Shown piece after piece: positions 1 through 8,483 of a stretch of DNA of 11,042 nt. The stretch spans positions 1 to 11,042 of the forward strand of contig CAUAGV010000041.1 in the NCBI GenBank assembly GCA_958428675.1, in the 5' to 3' direction. Position numbers and translations under genes: made by a program. Below the pieces are notes generated by a model. It ran no database searches, was not told the origin of the DNA, and was given only the letters and a program-made list of their open reading frames with translations. The first letter of the stretch is position 1, and each line of letters begins with the position of its first letter. This DNA comes from an uncultured Collinsella sp. (GTDB lineage Bacteria > Actinomycetota > Coriobacteriia > Coriobacteriales > Coriobacteriaceae).

Positions 1-72
1 GAGAACGGGGCGGTTTTTGGTGAAAGGGGAGTAGTCAGCACCGCAGGTTGAGCCAACGTCAGCGAGCGACGT
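1..72. other. Window edge without a supportable gene
   Basis: No coding region can be defended here. On the plus strand two short open stretches enter from the left edge, one closing with TAG at 32-34 and one with TGA at 49-51. Either could be the last residues of a gene converging on the LCP gene, but both are too short to judge. The two-sided terminator just to the right would suit convergent genes. Confidence 0.3.
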
Positions 73-158
73 CCAAGGCGAACAAGTTGGCATGAAAAAG
101 GCAGGGCATTGACCTTCTGGTCATGCCCTGCCTTTTGAATGACAAATTGTCGCCTTGG
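73..158 (-). terminator. Intrinsic terminator of the murA-LCP unit, inside a larger inverted repeat
   Basis: The core is a 10-bp perfect stem (100-109 GGCAGGGCAT with 123-132 ATGCCCTGCC). It continues through one bulged base into a 4-bp stem (111-114 with 119-122) closed by the loop TTCT. Read on the minus strand the stem is followed by TTTTT (99-95); read on the plus strand it is followed by TTTT (133-136), so it could stop transcription from either side. Outside the core a second inverted repeat, CCAAGGCG (73-80) with CGCCTTGG (151-158) plus ACAA (82-85) with TTGT (147-150), wraps the whole element. It lies about 70 bases past the LCP stop codon and is the only clear terminator after it. 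Confidence 0.85.
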
Positions 159-178
159 GCGGCGCGCAGCGTCGAGCC

Positions 179-206
179 GTTACGGCGTTTGGTAAAACGC
201 CGTAAC
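179..206 (-). other. Perfect 12-bp hairpin abutting the LCP stop codon
   Basis: GTTACGGCGTTT (179-190) and AAACGCCGTAAC (195-206) pair perfectly around a 4-base loop. The stem begins at the base immediately after the LCP stop codon (TAA, 209-207). No T-run follows it on the minus strand, so it looks less like a terminator in its own right than a 3'-end stabilising structure or a pause site ahead of the terminator at 136-95. Confidence 0.6.
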
Positions 207-1442
207 TTAGTAGTTGGCTTCGTAGCCGTTGCCGTCGCCGGTGGGCTCTTCGTAGTAGTCCGAATCGCTCGAATCGCTTGAGTCATCGGAATCGTCAGAG
301 CTGACCGATGAGGTTGCGGTACCGTTTGCGTAGTCGTCAGACGTGTTGTTGTTCAGGTCGCCGATCGTAGAGCTCGAACCGTCGGAAAGACCCATGGTGT
401 TGGGACCCTTGGGATCCTTGCCGGCGTCGACGCGCTCCATCATTTCCTTGAGCTCGTCCTCGTAGACAAAGACGTAGCTCACACCGTCGATCATGGTGCT
501 GTCGTCGGCGTACGAGGGCAGGTTGGCCGAGTAGATTCCGTCGACATCCATACCGCGCATGGCATTGACCGTAGCCACGATATCCTGAACGCTCATATCG
601 GTTACGAGCATATCGGACAGCGAATTAACCAGGCCAAAGATCTTCGTGGCATCGAAGTTATTGAGAATCTGGTTGGCAAGGGCGCCAAGCACCTGACGCT
701 GGTGGCGCATGCGCGTGTAATCGCCGTCGGCATAGGTGTAGCGGCAGCGGGCATAGGTAAGGGCGGTGGCACCGTCCATATGCTGCTGGCCAGCGGTAAT
801 CTTAATATCCAGGTGCTCGGGGTCGTCAACATCATCGGTTGCGTTAATGTCGATACCGCCAACCGAATCAATCAGCGCCTGCATACCGTCGAAGCTGACC
901 TCGGCATAGTGGGAAATCTGAACACCGCACAGCTCGTTGACCGCCTCGACCATGGCCTCGGCGCCGCCAACGGTATGGCAGGCGTTGATCTTCATGGTCT
1001 CGCCCTTGTACTCGACCTTGGTGTCGCGCGGAACGGAAATGAGCGTCGCCTGCTTTTGCGTGGGGTCGATGCGTGCCAGGATAATCGAGTCGGCACGATA
1101 CGTATCCTCGCCCGGACGGCCATCGGTGCCAAGAAGCAGCACGTAGAACGGATCCTTTGCCTCATCGGTGTCAACCAGAACCCGACGCAGATTGTCGGTA
1201 ATGACATTAGAATCGCCGAGCTTGCCCATAATGGTGGCAAACCACAGGCCGGCAGCGGTAGTGGCACTCAGCAGCACGCCAAGCACGACAATGAGCGCGA
1301 CGTGACGAATCGTGTGGCTACGACGACGTTGGCGAGCTCGCTCGGAATAGCGAGCCACGTTATCGCGACTGTAGATCTTGGCCTGCGCACCAGTTGAGGG
1401 TCTTCGGGTGGTGGTATCCGCGAGGGGCTTTTTATTAAACAT
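207..1442 (-). CDS. LytR-CpsA-Psr (LCP) family cell-wall polymer ligase
   Basis: This 411-residue membrane protein probably transfers undecaprenyl-phosphate-linked anionic glycopolymers onto peptidoglycan, the usual role of LCP proteins. An Arg-rich cytoplasmic N-terminus (residues 33-46) precedes one membrane segment (about 47-71). The extracellular LCP domain runs from about 99 to 260, with LLLGTDGR (102-109), YRADS (115-119), SVPRDT (136-141), KINA (151-154) and the late Arg-rich block RMRHQRQ (244-250), all expected lipid-phosphate and metal-binding elements. After a further 100 residues the protein ends in a Ser/Asp low-complexity tail (379-399). Cys155 and Cys172 lie outside the membrane and could form a disulfide; Cys233 is a third. 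The ATG at 1442 is preferred because AGG sits six bases upstream; the in-frame TTG at 1448 has no spacing for a ribosome site. It starts 12 bases after murA, so the two are probably co-transcribed. The family is firm, but the exact polymer substrate cannot be read from sequence. Confidence 0.93.
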   Translation of the reverse strand: MFNKKPLADTTTRRPSTGAQAKIYSRDNVARYSERARQRRRSHTIRHVALIVVLGVLLSATTAAGLWFATIMGKLGDSNVITDNLRRVLVDTDEAKDPFYVLLLGTDGRPGEDTYRADSIILARIDPTQKQATLISVPRDTKVEYKGETMKINACHTVGGAEAMVEAVNELCGVQISHYAEVSFDGMQALIDSVGGIDINATDDVDDPEHLDIKITAGQQHMDGATALTYARCRYTYADGDYTRMRHQRQVLGALANQILNNFDATKIFGLVNSLSDMLVTDMSVQDIVATVNAMRGMDVDGIYSANLPSYADDSTMIDGVSYVFVYEDELKEMMERVDAGKDPKGPNTMGLSDGSSSTIGDLNNNTSDDYANGTATSSVSSDDSDDSSDSSDSDYYEEPTGDGNGYEANY

Positions 1443-1454
1443 AGGCAACCTGTA

Positions 1455-2738
1455 TTAGTAGATGACGGGATCGGGGACGGTAGCATGCTCGACATGCGCG
1501 CCGAGCGCCTGCAGCTTTTCGACAAACTGCTCGTAGCCGCGCTTGATGTGATGGATAGCCGAAACCTCGGTCGTCCCGTCGGCGATCAAGCCCGCTACGA
1601 CGAGGGCCGCTCCGCCACGCAGATCGGGCGAGGTAACCTGTGCACCCGAGAAGCCCTTGACGCCATGAATCATGGCATGATGGCTCTCGATACGAATGTC
1701 GGCACCCATGCGTACCAGCTCAGAGGCAAACATAAAGCGATTCTCGAAGATGTTCTCGGTGATAACGGAGCTACCATCGGCAAGGGCGGAGAGTACCATA
1801 ATCTGCGCCTGCATGTCCGTCGGGAAGCCGGGGAACGGAAGCGTCTGGATGTCGACCGGCTTGATACGCTCGGCACGGTTCACATGGACGCCATCCTCGA
1901 CGCGCTCGCAGTCGATACCCATGAGCTCCATCTTCTTGAGCACCATGCCCAAGTGAATGGGGCAAAAGCCCGTGACATCGACACCGCGATCGTCGGCCAT
2001 CAACGCACCGGCAACGATAAAGGTACCGGCCTCGATGCGGTCGCCCACCACGCGATGGGTAACGGGATGGAGTTCTTCCACGCCTTCGATAGTCACGACG
2101 GGCGTACCGGCGCCTACAATCTTGGCGCCCATCTCGTTGAGCATGTTGGCGAGATCGACAATCTCGGGCTCGCGGGCGGCATTGTCGATAACCGTGGTGC
2201 CCTGTGCGCGCACAGAGGCCATGATGAGGTTCTCGGTCGCACCGACGCTGGCGAACTCGAGCGTGACGGTGGTACCGCGCAGACCTTGGGGCGCATTAGC
2301 GTTGATGTAACCGTGGGCGGTATCGAACTCAACGCCCAGGGCCTCGAGACCCAGAATGTGCATATCGATCTTGCGAGCACCCAGGTTGCAGCCGCCCGGC
2401 ATGGCAATCTTGGCGCGATGGAAGCGGCCCAGCAGGGGTCCCATGACGGCGGTGGAAGCGCGCATCTTGGCAACGAGCTCGTAGGGGGCCTCCCATGAAT
2501 CGACCTGAGAGGTATCAATCTCGAGCGTGTGCTCGTCGAGAACATCGATCGTAGCGCCCATGCCCTTGAGCACCTTGCCCATCACGTGGACATCGGAAAT
2601 ATCGGGCACGTTCTGCAGCGTCGTCTTGCCCGGCGCCAGAAGCGTTGCCGCCATGAGTTTGAGCGCGGAGTTCTTGGCGCCCGAGACGGGCACGGAGCCT
2701 CCGATGGCGTGGCCACCCTCAACGCGGATAATATCCAA
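1455..2738 (-). CDS. murA: UDP-N-acetylglucosamine 1-carboxyvinyltransferase MurA
   Basis: MurA transfers enolpyruvate from PEP to UDP-GlcNAc in the cytoplasm, the first committed step of peptidoglycan synthesis and the target of fosfomycin. The 427 residues match the usual family length. Lys22-Asn23 sit in VSGAKNSALK. The catalytic loop PGGCNLGAR carries Cys117, the residue alkylated by fosfomycin, so a Cys-to-Asp resistant form is not seen. FPGFPTDMQAQ supplies the conserved Asp308, and HIKRGYE near the C-terminus has the expected Arg400. The start codon is TTG, preceded by AAAGGG six bases upstream; the next Met is residue 29, inside the conserved fold, so TTG is the only sensible start. 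It follows the atp operon after a strong terminator whose T-run ends about a dozen bases before the start codon, so its expression needs read-through or a promoter I could not identify. Low-GC Gram-positives often carry two MurA genes; whether this is the main copy cannot be told here. Confidence 0.97.
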   Translation of the reverse strand: MDIIRVEGGHAIGGSVPVSGAKNSALKLMAATLLAPGKTTLQNVPDISDVHVMGKVLKGMGATIDVLDEHTLEIDTSQVDSWEAPYELVAKMRASTAVMGPLLGRFHRAKIAMPGGCNLGARKIDMHILGLEALGVEFDTAHGYINANAPQGLRGTTVTLEFASVGATENLIMASVRAQGTTVIDNAAREPEIVDLANMLNEMGAKIVGAGTPVVTIEGVEELHPVTHRVVGDRIEAGTFIVAGALMADDRGVDVTGFCPIHLGMVLKKMELMGIDCERVEDGVHVNRAERIKPVDIQTLPFPGFPTDMQAQIMVLSALADGSSVITENIFENRFMFASELVRMGADIRIESHHAMIHGVKGFSGAQVTSPDLRGGAALVVAGLIADGTTEVSAIHHIKRGYEQFVEKLQALGAHVEHATVPDPVIY

Positions 2739-2751
2739 GGTCTACCCTTTC

Positions 2752-2790
2752 AAAAAGCATGCCCGGGGTGGCTAGGCCATCCCGGGCATG
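2752..2790 (-). terminator. Intrinsic terminator between atpC and murA
   Basis: CATGCCCGGG (2758-2767) pairs with CCCGGGCATG (2781-2790). The stem extends through GTGGC (2768-2772) with GCCAT (2776-2780), including one G-T pair, to a TAG loop, giving about 15 bp. On the minus strand the stem is followed by C and then TTTTT (2756-2752), a classic intrinsic terminator. The murA ribosome site (AAAGGG) starts only a few bases after the T-run, so the structure may also act as an attenuator on murA. Confidence 0.88.
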
Positions 2791-2826
2791 ATGTGTTCGC
2801 AAATGGTCGAACGCTAAATCGTTTGA

Positions 2827-3219
2827 CTATTGGGCAAGCTTGAGCTTACACCATGCGATTTCATTATAGAGGTAGGCGCGGCGTGCATCATCCTCCGACA
2901 AATTACCCAGCTTCTCTTCAAAACCTTGAATATCAGCTTTAAGCTTGTCGGCATCGACGGTCGCCAAATCGCAAGCGCGCTCGGCGAGAACGGTCACGAC
3001 ATCGTCCGCAACCTGGGCATAGCCGCCGGCCACGGCAAACGTGTGGTCGACAGTGCCCATGGCCTTATCGGAAACGCGAACGTAACCGCGGTCGATCGTG
3101 CAGATCTCGCTGGAGTGAGCAGGCAGAACGCCAAACTCGCCATCCGTGGACGGAATCGACACAAACGCAGCGTCGCCCTCATAGGCGCAGCTCACGGGGC
3201 ACACGATGCGGATACGCAT
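2827..3219 (-). CDS. atpC: F1 ATP synthase epsilon subunit
   Basis: Epsilon is part of the central rotor stalk, binding gamma and the c-ring and restraining ATP hydrolysis. The 130 residues are normal for the family. The N-terminal beta-sandwich (about 1-85) contains TDGEFGVLPAHSSE (25-38) and FAVAGGYAQVADD (61-73), both typical. The C-terminal part (about 88-130) is predicted as the helical hairpin. The latter carries DARRA (111-115), which fits the DxxRA core of the ATP-binding motif described for Bacillus-type epsilon, although the Ile/Leu usually before it is Asp here. Start ATG, three bases after the atpD stop; the ribosome site is the GGGGGAG in the end of atpD. It is the last atp gene, followed at once by a terminator. 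Confidence 0.95.
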   Translation of the reverse strand: MRIRIVCPVSCAYEGDAAFVSIPSTDGEFGVLPAHSSEICTIDRGYVRVSDKAMGTVDHTFAVAGGYAQVADDVVTVLAERACDLATVDADKLKADIQGFEEKLGNLSEDDARRAYLYNEIAWCKLKLAQ

Positions 3220-3222
3220 AAC

Positions 3223-4676
<1,454 letters not shown>

Positions 4677-4677
<1 letters not shown>

Positions 4678-5585
4678 TACTGTTCCTCCAATGCTGAGGC
4701 TCCGCCGACGATCTCGTTAATCTCGGTCGTGATCGAAGCCTGGCGCACGCGACTATACGTGCGGGTAAGGGTCGAGATGATCGCGGTGGCGTTTTCCGTC
4801 GCGGAGTGCATGGCCTTGCGGCGTGCACCCTGCTCGGCAGCCGCCGAATCGATCAGGGCCTGGTAGATGACCGTCAGGATATAAGACGGCACAAGCTTGC
4901 CGAGAACATGCTCGGGAGAGGGCACGAACTCGAACGTGGACGAGATGCGCTTAGGGGCGTCGGTCTCGTTCTTACGCGGACCGTGGGCCATAGCGATCAT
5001 CTCGGGGTCGAGCGGCAACAGATGCTCGACGCGAAGCTCCTGATCCACGCGGTTCTTGGCGTGGTGGTAGACAAGCTCGACACGGTCAAGCTCACCGGCA
5101 CGATACGCATCGCAGATATGAGAGGAGATCATGCGGGCCTGATTGAAATCGGGCTCTGAGGAATTGCCCTCAAAGTGCATGACAACGTTTGCGCGGTCAC
5201 GGAAATACGTGGCCGGCTTACGCCCGCACGCGATGATCTCGCACTCGATGCCGTCGTTCGCCCAAGAAGCGGCGAGCTTTTCGGCCGTGCGCTCCACCGT
5301 CGTATTGAAACCGCCGGCAAGGCCGCGGTCCGAGGCAATAACGACAATCAGGCCATGCTTGACGCTCTCATGCTTCTGCAGCATGGGATCGGTGCCCGAA
5401 CAGGAGGCGTCGCCGGCAACCGTCAACATGACGTCGGTCAGCGCCTCCTTATAGGGCTCGGCCTGCTTGGAGCGATCGAGGGCACGACGGATCTTGGCCG
5501 TAGAGACCATCTCCATCGTGCGCGTGATCTGCTTGGTCGTGGTAACCGAGGAGATTCGCTTCTTAATGTCGCGAAGGTTGGCCAT
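4677..5585 (-). CDS. atpG: F1 ATP synthase gamma subunit (rotor shaft)
   Basis: Gamma is the rotating central shaft, a coiled coil of its N- and C-terminal helices inside the alpha3-beta3 ring. The 302 residues are slightly longer than the E. coli protein. The N-terminal helix (MANLRDIKKRISSV, then KQITRTMEMVSTAKIRRA) and the C-terminal block ITTEINEIVGGASAL (285-299), which matches the gamma family signature, are clear. SDRGLAGGFN (85-94) marks the start of the central Rossmann-like domain. It starts with ATG five bases after the atpA stop, with a GGAG in the end of atpA, and its own stop overlaps the atpD start. No Cys pair of the plant redox-switch type is evident. Confidence 0.98.
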
Positions 5586-5590
5586 GGGGC

Positions 5591-7189
5591 TTAGTTCTCC
5601 TCTGATCCAGAAACATCCGAATGGTGCTTGGCCATGAACTGCTGCTTGAAGTCGCCGATGACGCGCAAGAGCTCAGCCTTGGTGTCATCATCGATCTTCT
5701 TGGCGCGAACCTTGTCGAGCAGCGAACCAAAGCCATTGTCCATGTACTCGATGAGCTCGGCACGGAAGGGCAGTACGTCAGCGATCTCCAGGTCATCCAG
5801 GAAGCCCTCGTTGCCAGCGAACAGCGTAACGATCTGCTCGCCAACCTCAAACGGCTTGTAACGCGGCTGCTTCAGGAGCTCGGTCATGCGAGCACCATGG
5901 GTCAGCTGCTTCTGAGTAGCCTCGTCGAGGTCGGAGCCGAACTGCGTAAAGCCGGCGAGCTCCTGGTACGAAGCGAGGTCCAGACGGAGGTTACCGGCGA
6001 CCTGCTTCATGGCCTTGGTCTGTGCATCGCCACCGACGCGGGACACGGAGATGCCCACGTCGACTGCCGGGCGCTGGCCCTGGAAGAAGAGCTCGGACTG
6101 CAGGTAGATCTGACCATCGGTAATGGAAATGACGTTGGTCGGAATGTAGGCCGAAACGTCGCCGTCCTGGGTCTCGATGATCGGCAGAGCCGTCATGGAG
6201 CCGTAACCGTTCTTCTTGGACATCTTGACGGCACGCTCGAGCAGACGAGAGTGCAGGTAGAAGATGTCGCCAGGATAGGCCTCGCGTCCGGGCGGACGAT
6301 GCAGCGTCAGCGACATCTGACGGTAAGCCACAGCCTGCTTGGACAGGTCGTCGTAGATGACGAGCACGTGGCCGCCGGGGTTGGTCTCGCTGGCAGGCTT
6401 GCCGTCCTCGCCGTTGTACATGAAGAACTCGCCGATAGCGGCACCGGCCATAGGCGCGATGTACTGCATAGGGGCGGAATCGGCAGCGGTGGCCGAAACG
6501 ATGATGGTGTAGTCGAGCGCACCGTGCTGAGCGAGGGTCTCGCGGATGTTGGCAACCGTGGAGGCCTTCTGGCCGATGGCGACATAGATGCAGACCATGC
6601 CCTTGCCGCGCTGGTTGAGGATAGCGTCGATGGCGATGGCGGTCTTACCGGTCTTACGGTCGCCGATAATGAGCTCACGCTGACCGCGGCCAATAGGCAC
6701 CATGGAGTCGATAGCGAGCAGACCGGTCTGAACCGGCTCGCACACCGGGGTACGATCGATGACGCCGGGAGCCTTGAACTCGATGGGGCGACGGTGCGTG
6801 GCGACGATGTCGCCCAGGCCGTCGATGGGCTGGCCGAGCGGATTGACGACGCGGCCGAGCATGGCACGGCTCACGGGGATATCCATAATGCGGCCAGTGG
6901 TGCGGCACTCGTCGCCTTCCTTGATGGAGTCGACGGCACCAAACAGAACGGCGCCGACCTCGTCACGGTCAAGGTTCTGGGCAAGGCCGAAGACGGTCTC
7001 ACCGGTATCGGAGCTCTTGAACTCCAGAAGCTCGCCTGCCATGGCGCTCTTGAGGCCGGAGACGCGCGCGATGCCGTCGCCTACCTCGTCGACCGTTGAA
7101 ACCTCATGCGTATCGACCGTCGCGGAGAGGCTCGTGAGCTGCTCCTGCAGTTTCTTGGCGATATCCTGGGCATTGAGGGTTTCGGACAT
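5591..7189 (-). CDS. atpA: F1 ATP synthase alpha subunit
   Basis: Alpha alternates with beta in the F1 head and holds the non-catalytic nucleotide sites plus the arginine finger for catalysis. In 532 residues I see Walker A GDRKTGKT (176-183), Walker B VLVIYDD (275-281), RPPGREAYPGDIFYLHSR (298-315) and SVSRVGGDAQ (381-390) with the arginine finger Arg384. Compared with alpha subunits I remember, there is an extra stretch of about 11 residues, rich in Gly, Pro, Ser and Thr (about 261-273), just before Walker B. The ATG overlaps the atpH stop as TAATG, and GGAGGT lies eight bases upstream, so coupling with atpH is likely. Confidence 0.99.
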   Translation of the reverse strand: MSETLNAQDIAKKLQEQLTSLSATVDTHEVSTVDEVGDGIARVSGLKSAMAGELLEFKSSDTGETVFGLAQNLDRDEVGAVLFGAVDSIKEGDECRTTGRIMDIPVSRAMLGRVVNPLGQPIDGLGDIVATHRRPIEFKAPGVIDRTPVCEPVQTGLLAIDSMVPIGRGQRELIIGDRKTGKTAIAIDAILNQRGKGMVCIYVAIGQKASTVANIRETLAQHGALDYTIIVSATAADSAPMQYIAPMAGAAIGEFFMYNGEDGKPASETNPGGHVLVIYDDLSKQAVAYRQMSLTLHRPPGREAYPGDIFYLHSRLLERAVKMSKKNGYGSMTALPIIETQDGDVSAYIPTNVISITDGQIYLQSELFFQGQRPAVDVGISVSRVGGDAQTKAMKQVAGNLRLDLASYQELAGFTQFGSDLDEATQKQLTHGARMTELLKQPRYKPFEVGEQIVTLFAGNEGFLDDLEIADVLPFRAELIEYMDNGFGSLLDKVRAKKIDDDTKAELLRVIGDFKQQFMAKHHSDVSGSEEN

Positions 7190-7665
7190 TAGGCTTCACC
7201 TCCGTACGAATTAGCAGAGTTTGCGAGGGTCTCCTGCGCGATGCGCAGCTGCGTCTTGACGGAAATGTCACGACGCTCGCCGCGGGCCTCGAGCACCAGG
7301 CCGCCCACGATAGACGGGTCGACCTGCTCGATAAGGAATACCTTGCGGCCGAAATCCTGCTCGCATTTCTTAGTGATGGTTTGACGCAGCTCGTCGTCGA
7401 GCGGGATCGCCGTGGTGACGGTCACGCCCACTACATCCTCGTCTTCCTCGGCAACATACTTAAAGGCAGCTGCCACCTTGGGAAGAAGGTCGAGCTGGTC
7501 GCGCTTGGACATGGTGTCGAGCACGGCGATGATCTCGGGGCTGGCAGAAGCCAAGCGCTCGATCATCTCGAGGTCCTCGAACACATGGTTCTCGGCCTTA
7601 GCGGCTTCCAGAAGGGAGCGCGCGTAGGTCTCGAGCACCTTGTCCTGATAGCGGCTAGTCGGCAT
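7189..7665 (-). CDS. atpH: F1 ATP synthase delta subunit (peripheral stalk cap)
   Basis: Delta joins the top of the alpha3-beta3 head to the b-subunit stalk. At 158 residues it is shorter than the usual 175-185. The N-terminal helical region begins with YARSLLEAAKAENHVFEDLE (14-33). The C-terminal signature is recognisable as VTVTTAIPLDDELRQTI (81-97) and VDPSIVGGLVLEARGE (115-130) followed by DISVKTQL. The shortfall lies between these, in the N-terminal bundle. The ATG overlaps the end of atpF by 11 bases, with an AGG eight bases upstream inside atpF. The reading frame is uninterrupted and both ends are well placed, so I regard it as complete, not broken. Confidence 0.95.
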   Translation of the reverse strand: MPTSRYQDKVLETYARSLLEAAKAENHVFEDLEMIERLASASPEIIAVLDTMSKRDQLDLLPKVAAAFKYVAEEDEDVVGVTVTTAIPLDDELRQTITKKCEQDFGRKVFLIEQVDPSIVGGLVLEARGERRDISVKTQLRIAQETLANSANSYGGEA

Positions 7666-8257
7666 TCAGGCTACCTGCTTCCTGGATGTAGCGCTCGATG
7701 AGCTTCTTCTGCTCGGCATCGTCCTCGAGTGCCTCGCCCACGATCTTGGTGGCGACGGCAACGGACAGGTCGGCGATGGAGCTCGCGGCACCGGCGTAAA
7801 TGGACTTGCGCTCGTCCTCGACGGTCGTATGGGCCTTGGCGATGATCTCCTCGGCCTCCTTGTGAGCAGCCTCGATGATACGGGCGCGCTCGGACTCGGC
7901 GTCCTTACGGGCCTCGAGAACGATGTCGGCAGCCTGACGACGGGCGTCGGTGACGATCGAGTCGGACTCAGCGCGCTTGGCGATAGCCTCCTGCTTGGTC
8001 TTCTCGGCCTCGTCGAGGCTCTCCTCGATCTTCTTGCCGCGCTCCTCCATGGTTTTCATGATGCCCGGCAGGGCGACCTTGGCCAGCACGATCCAGATAA
8101 TCAGGAAGGCGATAAGCGCCGGGATGAACTCCGCCATCTTAGGGATGAGGATGTCCGCACCGGCAGCGCCGTCCTCGGCGAACGCGGAAACCGGCATGAG
8201 CAGCGCGGCCGCGGACGCGGAGAGTGCGATCGCGCTCTTCTGGGATGAAAGATTCAT
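7655..8257 (-). CDS. atpF: F0 ATP synthase b subunit with signal-peptide-like leader
   Basis: Subunit b anchors the peripheral stalk in the membrane and runs along F1 to delta. The 200 residues are unusual at the front. Residues 1-27 look like a Sec signal peptide: Lys7, a hydrophobic Ala/Leu core (about 9-22) and SAFA followed by Glu28, a good A-x-A cleavage site. After a short linker comes the normal membrane segment (about 43-62, EFIPALIAFLIIWIVLAKVA) and a long charged coiled coil (about 65-180) typical of b. Removal of the leader would leave the mature N-terminus outside, matching known b topology. The ATG at 8257 is supported by GGAG eight bases upstream; the internal Met21 has no ribosome site. 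Confidence 0.96.
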   Translation of the reverse strand: MNLSSQKSAIALSASAAALLMPVSAFAEDGAAGADILIPKMAEFIPALIAFLIIWIVLAKVALPGIMKTMEERGKKIEESLDEAEKTKQEAIAKRAESDSIVTDARRQAADIVLEARKDAESERARIIEAAHKEAEEIIAKAHTTVEDERKSIYAGAASSIADLSVAVATKIVGEALEDDAEQKKLIERYIQEAGSLNAD

Positions 8258-8272
8258 ACTTGACGCTCCGTG

Positions 8273-8467
8273 CTATTTAACGATCAGCGCGACAACGAAG
8301 CCGATCAGAGCCAGAGCCTCGCCGAAGGCGGAGCCCATGATGAAGACGGTGAACACGCGGCCCTGGACCTCAGGCTGACGGGCCATAGCACCCGTAGCAC
8401 CCAGAGCAGACAGGCCGATAGCAAGACCAGCGCCGATAACACCGAGACCGTAACCGATAACTCCCAC
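8273..8467 (-). CDS. atpE: F0 ATP synthase c subunit (rotor ring)
   Basis: Subunit c forms the rotating membrane ring and carries the ion-binding carboxylate. This copy has only 64 residues, against 70-90 in most bacteria. Helix 1 is glycine-rich (Gly at 5, 7, 9, 12, 14, 18, 23, 26), the polar loop is RQPE (30-33), and helix 2 carries the proton-binding Glu50 in GSAFGEALALIG. The sodium-type Gln in helix 1 is Ile17 here, and the Ser/Thr after the Glu is Ala51, so I infer proton coupling. The start is GTG, four bases after a perfect AGGAGG; an in-frame TAA nine codons upstream rules out a longer version from ATG, GTG or TTG. It is preceded by the widest gap in the operon and followed 15 bases later by atpF. 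Confidence 0.97.
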   Translation of the reverse strand: MGVIGYGLGVIGAGLAIGLSALGATGAMARQPEVQGRVFTVFIMGSAFGEALALIGFVVALIVK

Positions 8468-8483
8468 GATTCCTCCTTTGTCG

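Noticed and set aside
59..286. A 75-codon minus-strand frame across the LCP 3' end
   Set aside because: It runs through the terminator and hairpin and overlaps the LCP tail in another frame; basic, low-complexity product.
1485..2498. Open frame of 337 codons opposite murA, and similar ones at 702-1397, 8745-9734 and 9932-10723
   Set aside because: All mirror well-supported minus-strand genes and lack recognisable domains.
5621..7099. A 492-codon open frame on the plus strand opposite atpA
   Set aside because: Antisense shadow of a fully conserved gene, with no motif of its own.
8273..8467. Sodium-coupled ATP synthase
   Set aside because: The helix-1 Gln and the Ser/Thr after the Glu needed for sodium are Ile17 and Ala51.
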